Assembly: GCF_004799445.1 (NCBI RefSeq)
Contig: NZ_SSNA01000214.1
Coordinates: 1 to 57,696 of the forward strand
DNA: 57,696 bases
Direction of reading: 5' to 3'
From: Bradyrhizobium sp.
GTDB taxonomy: Bacteria > Pseudomonadota > Alphaproteobacteria > Rhizobiales > Xanthobacteraceae
Both the position numbers and the translations under genes were made by a program. Each line of letters starts with the position of its first letter. Positions within the stretch are counted from its first letter, which is position 1. A model generated the notes under the pieces. It saw nothing but the letters and a program-made list of their open reading frames with translations. It ran no database searches and had not been told where the DNA came from. Below, one piece after another: positions 50,125-57,696 of this stretch.

Positions 50125-52233
50125 ATGCGCCCTGCTCTGCTCAATCCGTTGTTCGCGCCGGTCACCAGCCTTGCCGGGGTCGGGCCGAAGCAGGACAAGC
50201 TGTTTCGTTATCTGCTCGGCCGCGACGAGACGCCACGGCTGGTCGACCTGTTGCTGCATTTGCCGGCGAGCGTGATCGATCGCCGCGCGCGGCCGAAAAT
50301 CCGCGACGCGGTGGTGGGAACCGTGGTGACGCTGGAAGTGACGGTCGACCGGCATCGGCCGACGCCGCCGCGCAATGCGCGCGCGCCTCATCTGGTCTAT
50401 GCCAGCGACGACACCGGCGACGTGGTGCTGACCTATTTCAGGGCGCAGCCTGGCTACGTCGAAAAACTGCTGCCAGTGGGCTCGAAGCGCTACGTCTCCG
50501 GCACCCTGCAGATGTTCGACGGGGTGCCGCAGATCGTGCACCCCGACCGCGTCGTGGACGAGGCAGGTTTTGCAAAACTGACGGGCATCGATCCCGTCTA
50601 TCCGCTCACGGAGGGACTGGCGCTCGGCTCGCTCAAGCGTGCGATGGCGCAGGCGTTGCAGAAGCTGCCGCATCTGCCGGAGTGGATCAGTCCGGAAGTG
50701 ATCCGCCGCTGCGAATTTCCCGACATTGCGCAAGCGCTGAACCGCGTCCACGTCCCGGTCGAGCTGACCGATATATTACCCGATGGTCCGTTTTGGTCGC
50801 GGCTTGCCTTCGACGAACTGCTGGCCGGTCAATTGGCGCTGGCGCTGGTGCGGGCGCAATTGCGCCGGCCGGCGGGTGAGCGCAACGCGGGCGACGGCCA
50901 TTTGCGCAGCAGGATCATCGACGCGCTGCCCTATCCGCTGACGTCGTCGCAGCAACAAGCCGCCGCCGCGATCGCGGACGATCTGCGCCAGCCGGTCCGC
51001 ATGTTGCGGCTGCTGCAGGGCGACGTCGGCTCGGGCAAGACCGTGGTGGCCTTGCTCGCCGCCGCTGCCGTCACCGAGGTGGGCAAGCAGGCAGCGCTGA
51101 TGGCGCCGACCGAAATCCTCGCGCGCCAGCACATCAAGACCATCACGCCGCTGGCCGAACGCGCGGGTTTGAGGGTCGCGATCCTCACCGGACGCGAAAA
51201 GGGCAAGGAGCGGCGCGAACTGCTGGCGCGGCTTGCCGCCGGCGAGATCGATCTTCTGGTCGGCACCCACGCGCTGATCCAGGATGACGTGATCTTTAAG
51301 GCGCTGGCGCTCGCGGTGGTCGACGAGCAGCATCGCTTCGGCGTGCGCGAACGTCTCGCGCTGACCGCCAAGGGCGAGGCTGTCGATGTGCTAGTGCTGA
51401 GTGCGACGCCGATTCCGCGCACGCTGGTGCTGACCTATTTCGGCGACATGGATGTTTCCGAGCTGCGCGAAAAGCCCGCGGGACGCCAGCCGATCGACAC
51501 CCGCGCGGTGCCGATGAGCCGCCTCGACGAGGTGATGGAAGCTGTCGGCCGCGCGCTGTCCGCCGGCAAGCTCGTCTACTGGATCTGTCCGCTGGTGGAG
51601 GAATCCGAGGCCGAGGGCACCGAGCATCTTACCGACGCCACCAAACGCTTCGAGAGCCTGCAGCTGCGCTTCGGCGACAAGGTCGGCCTCGTCCACGGCC
51701 AGATGAAGGGCACGGAAAAGGATCGTGTGATGGCGCAGTTCGCCGCGCACGAGATCGGCCTGTTGGTCGCCACGACGGTCGTCGAAGTCGGCGTCGATGT
51801 CCCGGCCGCCACCATCATGGTGATCGAGAACGCCGAGCGCTTTGGATTGGCGCAACTGCACCAGTTGCGCGGGCGCATCGGCCGCGGCTCGGAAGCATCG
51901 ACCTGTGTGTTGCTCTACAAAGAGCCGCTGGGCGAAATGTCGACGGCACGGCTCAGGGTGATCCGGGAAACCACCGACGGCTTTCGGATCGCCGAAGAGG
52001 ATCTGAAACTGCGCGGCGAAGGCGACGTGCTGGGCGTCCGGCAAAGCGGCCTGCCCGGCTACCGGATCGCACGCTCCGATGTACACGCCCAGCTGATCGT
52101 CCAGGCGCGCGACGAAGCGCTGCGCATCATGAAGGACAATCCCAAACTGACGGGCCCGCGCGGCGAGGCGCTGCGCTGTCTGCTCTATCTGTTCGAGCGC
52201 GATGAGGCGATCCCGCTGATCGGCGCGGGGTAG
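50125..52233 (+). CDS. recG: ATP-dependent DNA helicase RecG
   Basis: A 702-residue RecG that remodels stalled forks and Holliday junctions. The N-terminal wedge domain has an OB-like part (VVLTYFRAQPGYVEKLLPVG). The motor has Walker A QGDVGSGKTVVALLAA, DEQH box VVDEQHRFGVRERLA, LSATPIPRTLVLTYFGDMDV, and the TRG-like end with QLHQLRGRIGRGSEASTCVL and LKLRGEGDVLGVRQSGLPGY. Full length. It is divergent from sdhE and followed convergently by a phosphatase gene. Confidence 0.96.
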   Translation: MRPALLNPLFAPVTSLAGVGPKQDKLFRYLLGRDETPRLVDLLLHLPASVIDRRARPKIRDAVVGTVVTLEVTVDRHRPTPPRNARAPHLVYASDDTGDVVLTYFRAQPGYVEKLLPVGSKRYVSGTLQMFDGVPQIVHPDRVVDEAGFAKLTGIDPVYPLTEGLALGSLKRAMAQALQKLPHLPEWISPEVIRRCEFPDIAQALNRVHVPVELTDILPDGPFWSRLAFDELLAGQLALALVRAQLRRPAGERNAGDGHLRSRIIDALPYPLTSSQQQAAAAIADDLRQPVRMLRLLQGDVGSGKTVVALLAAAAVTEVGKQAALMAPTEILARQHIKTITPLAERAGLRVAILTGREKGKERRELLARLAAGEIDLLVGTHALIQDDVIFKALALAVVDEQHRFGVRERLALTAKGEAVDVLVLSATPIPRTLVLTYFGDMDVSELREKPAGRQPIDTRAVPMSRLDEVMEAVGRALSAGKLVYWICPLVEESEAEGTEHLTDATKRFESLQLRFGDKVGLVHGQMKGTEKDRVMAQFAAHEIGLLVATTVVEVGVDVPAATIMVIENAERFGLAQLHQLRGRIGRGSEASTCVLLYKEPLGEMSTARLRVIRETTDGFRIAEEDLKLRGEGDVLGVRQSGLPGYRIARSDVHAQLIVQARDEALRIMKDNPKLTGPRGEALRCLLYLFERDEAIPLIGAG

Positions 52234-52266
52234 CTGGTGCACCGCCCCGTTCCGAAAATTGGCTTT

Positions 52267-52773
52267 TTAGCGGGGGGAGGCAATAGCGGAATCTCGAAAC
52301 GCCGTGGCCCAAGCACGTTGTCCCTCCGTATCGGGAACGCGCACCCCTCGCGCCCTGCCGATCGCCTCGAATGCCTCTGCCGGATCGGCCCCGGAGCAAA
52401 CGAGCGCGCATGCCGCAATGAGAGAAGAGCGTCCGATTCCGGCTCGACAGTGCACTGCGACAGCCCTCCCCTCACCGATCTTTGTCGACACCGCTTGAGC
52501 AAGGGCCATAGCGTCGCGCAATGATTCCGGCACGCCCCGGTCCGGGATAGGGAACGAAACGAACTCCATGCCCTGCTCTCGGCAGAGACCTGCCTCTCGA
52601 TGAAGACCGAGCTCGGTGACCTCCTCCTGTTCGAGGAGACTGATGACGATATCGATACCCTGGGTTCGCCATCCTGAAATCTCGTCGTCGAGCCAGTCGC
52701 CCGCACGTGGGCGGGCCGTGATCGCTAACCGCCCGGCCATCGGCAGGTTGATCCAATAGACTTGTGGGCGCAT
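52267..52773 (-). CDS. Dual-specificity-type protein tyrosine phosphatase
   Basis: A 168-residue cysteine phosphatase. The active-site loop is HCRAGIGRSS with nucleophile Cys109 and Arg115 (C-x5-R), and a likely general acid Asp78 lies in PIPDRG. The length and lack of extra domains fit small cytosolic DSP-like phosphatases. It lies between recG (convergent, 33-base gap) and a toxin-antitoxin pair read in the same direction. It could act on phosphoproteins or polysaccharide regulators; the substrate is unknown. Confidence 0.88.
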   Translation of the reverse strand: MRPQVYWINLPMAGRLAITARPRAGDWLDDEISGWRTQGIDIVISLLEQEEVTELGLHREAGLCREQGMEFVSFPIPDRGVPESLRDAMALAQAVSTKIGEGRAVAVHCRAGIGRSSLIAACALVCSGADPAEAFEAIGRARGVRVPDTEGQRAWATAFRDSAIASPR

Positions 52774-52865
52774 CGCGGTTCCCCATGGATTCGCGGCAAT
52801 CGACCATAATTTAGGGGCGTCTCGAATGCGGTATGCCGGTTTCCGCGTCCGTCGCCAAGTCTCGC

Positions 52866-53156
52866 TTATCGGCCCCAGCCACTTGGACGCCGGCGCGACG
52901 TATGGCGGATGTGGGTAATATGAATTTCGTCTTCGGCGATCGTGTAGAAAATGAGATAGCGCAGCCGCGCGGCAACAGTCACTCGGGCGTTTGGTTCATC
53001 CGTTGCACGACCTTCGAACGGATTGTCGCCGAGATTTCGCGAACGTTCGACAAGACGCGCAACAAAGCGCGAAGCGATATCCGGGCTGTCCTGACTGAGA
53101 TAGGCGTGAATTTGAGCTAGGTCGCGCTGCGCTGTCCGGGTAAAGCGAACCTTCAT
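52866..53156 (-). CDS. RelE/ParE-family toxin
   Basis: A 96-residue protein with the ParE/RelE fold pattern: MKVRFTRTAQRDLAQIHAYL at the N-terminus, the middle helix region, and the C-terminal strand LRYLIFYTIAEDEIHITHIRH. These positions match ParE-type plasmid-stabilisation toxins; the target (gyrase or ribosome) is not readable from sequence. It starts in an ATGA overlap with the upstream antitoxin gene, the usual antitoxin-first order. Confidence 0.9.
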   Translation of the reverse strand: MKVRFTRTAQRDLAQIHAYLSQDSPDIASRFVARLVERSRNLGDNPFEGRATDEPNARVTVAARLRYLIFYTIAEDEIHITHIRHTSRRRPSGWGR

Positions 53157-53383
53157 GCACGATGGTGCAAGCGATAGAACTCGTCCATTTCTGCGTCAGA
53201 CGCGAAGTCGCCACGCCGCGCGTCTTCCATTCCGGCACGCACCGCGGTTCGCTCTTCGTCAGACAGCCGATATACACCGCTGCGACGTGACTCGATTTCG
53301 CGAGCGACCTCGGCAAGCTCCTCCTGGTCTTCTTCGGGCCAGGACTGAACCCGCTCCAGCAATGTTTTCGTTCCTGGGCTCAT
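53153..53383 (-). CDS. Antitoxin of the ParDE-type pair
   Basis: A 76-residue acidic protein (MSPGTKTLLERVQSWPEEDQ...) with a C-terminal AGMEDARRGDFASDAEMDEF segment typical of antitoxins that cover ParE-type toxins. The ATG at 53383 is preferred to one at 53410 inside a hydrophobic, unlikely leader. Its stop overlaps the toxin start. It probably neutralises the toxin and may repress the pair; neither is shown by sequence alone. Confidence 0.82.
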   Translation of the reverse strand: MSPGTKTLLERVQSWPEEDQEELAEVAREIESRRSGVYRLSDEERTAVRAGMEDARRGDFASDAEMDEFYRLHHRA

Positions 53384-53437
53384 CACCCCAATATAGCATA
53401 ACCGGACCATTTTGCCACTTCTGAGCCGCAGAAAGCC

Positions 53438-54211
53438 TCACTCCGCCTTCGCGGCTTCCGGCTGCAGCGAGGCTGCATTGGCGACGCGCGCGGCATTTGC
53501 CATCCCGGCCAGGGCGGCGATCTTCTTCTGTCCGTCGGAACCGGGCTGCACCACGCCGCAGGACATGATCAGGGTGGCGGCGTCTTCGGCGCTCATCTCG
53601 ACCTCGATGATCTTGCTCTTCGGGACATAGAAGAAGAAGCCGGTGGTCGGGTTCGGCGCGCAGGGCAGGAACACCGAGATATGCTCATCATCGCCGGGAA
53701 GATTGTTGGCGATCTCCACGCTCGGCGCCTGCGAGATCAGCACGATCGACCACATGCCCGGAGAAGGAAACTCCACCAGCCCAACCCGGCGAAAGCTCGA
53801 TCCCTGCCCCGAGAACAAGGTCTCGAACACCTGTTTCAGGCCGCGATAGATCGCGCGCACCACCGGCATGCGCCCGAGCAGCCGCTCGCCGAGATCGACC
53901 AGCGTCCGCCCTATCAAATTGGCGGTGAGGAAACCTAGCAGCGTCAGTGCGATGACGGCGACGATCAGCCCCGAACCGGGCAGCCCGAACGGCAAATAGG
54001 TTTCCGGCCGGTAGGCGATCGGCACGAACGGCCGCACCAGCCCGTCGACCCAGGTGACGAACCACCAGGTCAGATAGAAAGTGATCGCGATCGGGCCGGC
54101 GACGATCAGGCCGGTGAGGAAATAGTTCCGGAATCGGGCCATCAAGCCGTGGTGGACTTCCGGCGGAGTATCTGCCGGCGGCAGGGGCGGAGGCAAATCG
54201 TCACGGTTCAT
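53438..54211 (-). CDS. DUF502 family membrane protein
   Basis: A 257-residue protein. After a Pro-rich N-terminus come two membrane helices (FLTGLIVAGPIAITFYLTWW and GSGLIVAVIALTLLGFLTAN), then the DUF502 domain with RIRAIYRGLKQVFETL-like sequence (PVVRAIYRGLKQVFETLFSG), VLISQAPSVEIANNLPG and the FFFYVPKSKI segment. The end is an Ala-rich tail. Function is not known; it is often near recG and glmS in alphaproteobacteria as I recall, and here the phosphatase and toxin-antitoxin genes lie between. Confidence 0.88.
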   Translation of the reverse strand: MNRDDLPPPLPPADTPPEVHHGLMARFRNYFLTGLIVAGPIAITFYLTWWFVTWVDGLVRPFVPIAYRPETYLPFGLPGSGLIVAVIALTLLGFLTANLIGRTLVDLGERLLGRMPVVRAIYRGLKQVFETLFSGQGSSFRRVGLVEFPSPGMWSIVLISQAPSVEIANNLPGDDEHISVFLPCAPNPTTGFFFYVPKSKIIEVEMSAEDAATLIMSCGVVQPGSDGQKKIAALAGMANAARVANAASLQPEAAKAE

Positions 54212-54350
54212 CGGGGTTCCAGGTCGGTCGAAGCGGTCATTATCAAATGGCAGCTAAGGTATCCTAGCAGACTTTTGAAGACCCGCGCGACCAACGCCGA
54301 CGGCCCCGGTTCTGATTGAGTGAGGACCCCGGCTCTAATCTTCTGTTTTG

Positions 54351-54420
54351 ACGCGTTTTCTTCACGCGACCGGTACTCACCCCGGACCAAGTCCGAAGGC
54401 ATGCTTGGCTGGAAAACGCC
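54351..54420. repeat. Interspersed hairpin repeat, copy 3 of 3
   Basis: Begins ACGCGTTTTCTTCACGCGAC, contains CCCCGGACCAAGTCCGAAGG then CATGCTTGGCTGGAAAACGC. The first and last arms GCGTTTTC and GAAAACGC are exact inverted repeats, so the whole element folds into one hairpin. It lies just after glmS. Confidence 0.7.
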
Positions 54421-54429
54421 GTAACGCGG

Positions 54430-56256
54430 TTATTCCACCGTTACCGATTTCGCGAGATTTCGGGGCTGATCGACGTCGGTGCCCATGATGACGGCGGTGT
54501 GGTAGGCCAAAAGCTGAACCGGGACGGCGTAGACCATGGGCGTAAAGGTTGCGTCCATGTCGGGCAGCACGATGGTGACCAGCGATTTCACGGTCGCCTC
54601 CGCCGCCCCCTTGGCATCGGTCATCAGGATGATGTTGCCGCCGCGGGCTGCCACTTCCTGCATATTGGAGACGGTTTTCTCGAATACCCGGTCGTGCGGC
54701 GCGATCACGACCACCGGCATGTTCTCGTCGATCAGCGCGATCGGCCCGTGCTTGAGTTCGCCGGCGGCATAACCCTCGGCGTGGATGTAGGAAATTTCCT
54801 TCAGCTTGAGCGCGCCTTCCAGCGCCAGCGGATAGCTGGTGCCACGGCCCAGATAAAGCACGTCCTTGCACCTGGCGATGTCGCGCGCCAGTTTTTCGAT
54901 CTGCGGTTCGGTGGCAAGCGCCGCCGCCATCAGCCGCGGAATTTCGACGAGGCCATGTACGAGCTTGGTCTCGTCGGCATCGGACAACTCGCCGCGCGCC
55001 TTGCCCGCGGCGACCGCGACCGCGGCCAGCACCATCAACTGGCAGGTGAAGGCCTTGGTCGAGGCGACGCCGATTTCAGGGCCGGCCAAGGTCGGCAGCA
55101 CGGTCTCGCTTTCGCGCGCGATGGTGGACATTGGCACGTTGACCACGGACAGCGTGTGCAGGCCCTGCGCCTTGGCATAGCGCAGCGCCGCCAGCGTGTC
55201 GGCGGTCTCGCCGGATTGCGAAATGAAGATCGCCAGATCGCCCTTGCGCAGCGGCGCCTCGCGATAGCGGAATTCGGAAGCGACATCGAGCTCGACCGGC
55301 ACGCGGGCGAGCCGCTCGAACCAGTATTTGGCGATATAGCCGGCATAGCTCGCGGTGCCGCAGGCCGTGATCGAAATCCGCTGGATATCCTTGAAGTCGA
55401 ACGGCAGCTTGACCGGGAGCGCCACACGCTCGGTCGCCATGTCGACGTAGCGGGCCAAGGTGTGGCCGACCACTTCGGGCTGCTCGTGAATTTCCTTGGC
55501 CATGAAGTGGCGGTAATTCGCCTTGTCGACGAGGAACGACGACGCACCTGATTTCAGCACCTCGCGATTCACCACAGCACCGTGCTCGTCATAAATCACG
55601 CCGACTTCCCGGGTCAGAACCACCCAGTCGCCGTCCTCGAGATAGCTGATGGTATCGGTAAAAGGCGCCAGCGCGATCGCGTCCGACCCCAGATACATCT
55701 CGCCATCGCCGTGGCCGATCGCCAGCGGCGAGCCCTTGCGGGCGCCGATCATCAAATTGCCGTGGCCCTTGAACACGAAGGCCAGCGCGAACGCACCGCG
55801 CAGCTGCGGCAGCGATGCCTTTACCGCATCCTGGGGCGAAGCGCCCTTGAGCAGGTAGAAATTGACCAGATGGGCTACGACCTCGGTATCGGTGTCGCTG
55901 GAAAATTTGGCGCCCTGCTTTTCCAGCATCTGCCGGAGCTCGCGAAAATTCTCGATGATGCCGTTGTGGACGACCGCGACATTGTCGGTGGCGTGCGGAT
56001 GCGCATTGCTCTCGGTCGGCTTGCCGTGGGTGGCCCAGCGCGTGTGTCCGATGCCGGTATGGCCCGCGAGCGGTTCGGCCCGCAATCTCGTCTCGAGATT
56101 CCTGAGCTTGCCTTCGGCGCGGCGGCGCTCGAGATGGTCGCCTTCGAGCGTGGCAATGCCGGCGGAATCGTAGCCGCGGTACTCCAGCCGCTTGAGCGAA
56201 TCCACGATCTGCTCCGCCACCGGTCCGCGCCCGAGAATGCCGACAATGCCGCACAT
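54430..56256 (-). CDS. glmS: Glucosamine-6-phosphate synthase GlmS
   Basis: A 608-residue L-glutamine:D-fructose-6-phosphate aminotransferase, the first committed step to UDP-GlcNAc. The N-terminal glutaminase starts MCGIVGILGRGPVAEQIVDS with catalytic Cys at position 2 (after Met removal Cys1), and HTRWATHGKPTESNAHPH. Two sugar-isomerase domains follow with ITACGTASYAGYIAKYWFER, SQSGETADTLAALRYAK and the C-terminal LAYHTAVIMGTDVDQPRNLA ending KSVTVE. MCGIVG fixes the start at 56256. glmU lies upstream by 128 bases in the same direction. Confidence 0.97.
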   Translation of the reverse strand: MCGIVGILGRGPVAEQIVDSLKRLEYRGYDSAGIATLEGDHLERRRAEGKLRNLETRLRAEPLAGHTGIGHTRWATHGKPTESNAHPHATDNVAVVHNGIIENFRELRQMLEKQGAKFSSDTDTEVVAHLVNFYLLKGASPQDAVKASLPQLRGAFALAFVFKGHGNLMIGARKGSPLAIGHGDGEMYLGSDAIALAPFTDTISYLEDGDWVVLTREVGVIYDEHGAVVNREVLKSGASSFLVDKANYRHFMAKEIHEQPEVVGHTLARYVDMATERVALPVKLPFDFKDIQRISITACGTASYAGYIAKYWFERLARVPVELDVASEFRYREAPLRKGDLAIFISQSGETADTLAALRYAKAQGLHTLSVVNVPMSTIARESETVLPTLAGPEIGVASTKAFTCQLMVLAAVAVAAGKARGELSDADETKLVHGLVEIPRLMAAALATEPQIEKLARDIARCKDVLYLGRGTSYPLALEGALKLKEISYIHAEGYAAGELKHGPIALIDENMPVVVIAPHDRVFEKTVSNMQEVAARGGNIILMTDAKGAAEATVKSLVTIVLPDMDATFTPMVYAVPVQLLAYHTAVIMGTDVDQPRNLAKSVTVE

Positions 56257-56384
56257 GCGGGGAATATCTCCCAATCGACGAAAAAAGCGCTGGCATCTCT
56301 TAACGAGTATCGCAGATGCCCAGATACTCAATAATTATTGCGGATTGAAACAGCGTTAAGCCGAAAGCTTAACAAAGCGGACCA

Positions 56385-57695
56385 TTATCCGCCCTTCGGC
56401 GCCTTGCCGCGCGTTTTGATCTCGCGGTATCGCTTGGCGCCGCCCTCGCGATTGGTCTGCTGGCTGCGCTCCACCGCGAGCGCATCGTCGGGCACATCGC
56501 GGGTGATCACCGAGCCTGAACCGATATAGGCCCCGGCGCCGATCTTGACCGGCGCCACCAGCGACGAATTGGTGCCGATGAAGGCGCCCGCGCCGATCTC
56601 GGTCCTGTGCTTTGAAATGCCGTCATAGTTGCAGGTGATGGTGCCGGCGCCGAGATTGGCATTGGCGCCGACATGGGCGTCGCCGACATAGCTGAGGTGA
56701 TTGACCTTGACGCCGGCCTCCAGCGTCGCGGCCTTGGTCTCGACGAAGTTGCCGATCCGCGCGCCCTCGCCAAGCGATGTCCCTGGCCGCAGGCGCGCAT
56801 AGGGGCCGACCGAGGCCTTCTTTCCGATCGATGCCTGCACGATATGGGAAAAGGCATGGATCACCGCGCCGTCCGCTATCGAAACGCCGGGACCGATGAC
56901 GACAAAGGGTTCGATCGTCACGTCCCTGCCGAACGTGGTGTCGGCGGCGAGGTAAACCGTCTCGGGCGCGATCAGCGTCACGCCGGCATCGAGCGCGGCC
57001 TTGCGCAAGCGGGTCTGCATGACCTGTTCGGCCTCGGCGAGCTGCGCCTTGGTGTTGATGCCGCGCACTTCATCCTCGCTGGTTTCGATCACAACGGCCT
57101 CCAATCCCAGGTTCCGAACGACGGCCACCGCGTCGGTCAGATAATATTCGCCCTTGCTGTTGGTATTATCGATCTTTTCGATGATTTCGAGCGCCTTGCG
57201 GCCGTCGAACGCCATCACGCCGGCGTTGCACAGTGTAATCGCGCGCTCCTCGGGACTGGTGTCGGCCTGCTCCCGGATCGCCACCAATCGGTCTTTCTCG
57301 ACCACCAGCCGGCCATAACCGGTGGGATCGGCGGCGCGAAAGCCCAGAACCGCAAGCGCAGCACCCTTGGTCAGGGGGGCACGCAAACGCTCGAATGTGG
57401 CGGCCGAAATCAGCGGCGTGTCGCCAAAGGCAATCAGCAGATCGTCGGCGCCACGGACGATGGCATCGCGGGCCGCCAGCACTGCATGCGCGGTGCCCAG
57501 ACGCTGGCGTTGAACGAAGGTCGCGGCATCCGGCCGCACACGTTTGGCTTCCAGGGCGACCGCCTCGTGATCCGGTCCGATCACCACCGCGAGCGAAGCG
57601 CCACTCCCGTTCGGGGCTGCGCTGAGCACATGCGCCAGCAGCGACTGACCGGCCACGGGATGCAGGACCTTGGGCGCCGCGGAGCGCATGCGGGT
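56385..57695 (-). CDS. glmU: Bifunctional GlmU, 5' end outside the window
   Basis: The C-terminal 437 codons of GlmU (N-acetylglucosamine-1-phosphate uridyltransferase and glucosamine-1-phosphate acetyltransferase). The visible protein starts within the GTRMRSAAPKVLHPVAGQ motif, so only about the first 15 residues are lost beyond the edge. The uridyltransferase domain has QRQRLGTAHAVLAAR and NSKGEYYLTDAVAVV; the left-handed beta-helix has hexapeptide repeats with IGNFVETKAATL, HLSYVGDAHVGANANLGAGT and TCNYDGISKHRTEIG. The pair with glmS runs the hexosamine route to peptidoglycan and LPS. Confidence 0.96.
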   Translation of the reverse strand, partial: TRMRSAAPKVLHPVAGQSLLAHVLSAAPNGSGASLAVVIGPDHEAVALEAKRVRPDAATFVQRQRLGTAHAVLAARDAIVRGADDLLIAFGDTPLISAATFERLRAPLTKGAALAVLGFRAADPTGYGRLVVEKDRLVAIREQADTSPEERAITLCNAGVMAFDGRKALEIIEKIDNTNSKGEYYLTDAVAVVRNLGLEAVVIETSEDEVRGINTKAQLAEAEQVMQTRLRKAALDAGVTLIAPETVYLAADTTFGRDVTIEPFVVIGPGVSIADGAVIHAFSHIVQASIGKKASVGPYARLRPGTSLGEGARIGNFVETKAATLEAGVKVNHLSYVGDAHVGANANLGAGTITCNYDGISKHRTEIGAGAFIGTNSSLVAPVKIGAGAYIGSGSVITRDVPDDALAVERSQQTNREGGAKRYREIKTRGKAPKGG

Positions 57696-57696
57696 A

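Noticed and set aside
54499..55551. A 350-codon open frame on the plus strand
   Set aside because: Antisense to glmS; His/Arg-rich translation without motifs.
1..57696. CRISPR arrays, rRNA genes, insertion sequences and a replication origin
   Set aside because: No regularly spaced repeats, rRNA sequence, transposase frame or origin-like repeat set was seen anywhere in the window.

Overview
The window looks like a chromosomal segment of a high-GC alphaproteobacterium of the Bradyrhizobium/Rhodopseudomonas/Afipia group. That is inferred from gene content (phosphatidylcholine synthase, IalB-family protein, NasS-NasT, HspQ, SdhE next to Mfd, many ATGA-coupled gene pairs) and from intergenic palindromic repeats of the Bradyrhizobium kind. 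No rRNA, complete tRNA, CRISPR array, transposase or integrase was seen.

Layout. Positions 1-3.6 kb are the edge of a phage-like or integrative element: a virion-type reading frame running off the left end, a small DNA-binding-like protein, an XRE repressor with GGGTAAACCC operators, and a rightward cluster of tiny coupled genes of unknown function closed by a terminator. A 26-bp stretch near 3.72 kb resembles the 3' end of a tRNA and may mark an attachment site. From 4.1 to 10.4 kb there is an M15-like peptidase and a drug-efflux-type ABC system (HlyD adaptor, RbbA-like fused ATPase/permease, second permease), divergent from a P-type proton ATPase (10.6-12.9 kb). From 12.9 to 21.7 kb lie a PilZ protein, an MFS transporter, a VOC protein, an LTXXQ protein, a 2-hydroxyacid dehydrogenase, an amidase broken by two frameshifts, and DUF1993, cupin and RraA-like genes.

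From 21.9 to 24.5 kb pxpB-pxpC-pxpA encode 5-oxoprolinase. From 24.8 to 31.2 kb is a nitrite-assimilation locus read leftward: nasT-nasS (nitrate-responsive antitermination), a structured leader, a formate/nitrite-type channel, nirA, and a flavoprotein with an N-terminal Fe-S domain that probably feeds NADPH electrons to NirA. No nitrate reductase is in the window.

From 31.3 to 46 kb are mostly housekeeping and membrane genes: rimO, a class III aminotransferase, quinone oxidoreductase, pcs-TerC, a UbiH-type hydroxylase, DUF3859, an AEC transporter, hspQ, IalB, a YejA-type binding protein coupled to a degenerate AMP-binding protein, and a degenerate GGDEF protein. From 46 to 57.7 kb is a genome-maintenance and cell-wall block: sdhE-mfd, recG, a tyrosine phosphatase plus ParDE-type toxin-antitoxin pair, DUF502, glmS and a 5'-truncated glmU. 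Three diverged copies of a hairpin repeat (15.7, 32.7, 54.4 kb) and two other palindromes (34.2, 50.1 kb) sit between genes.
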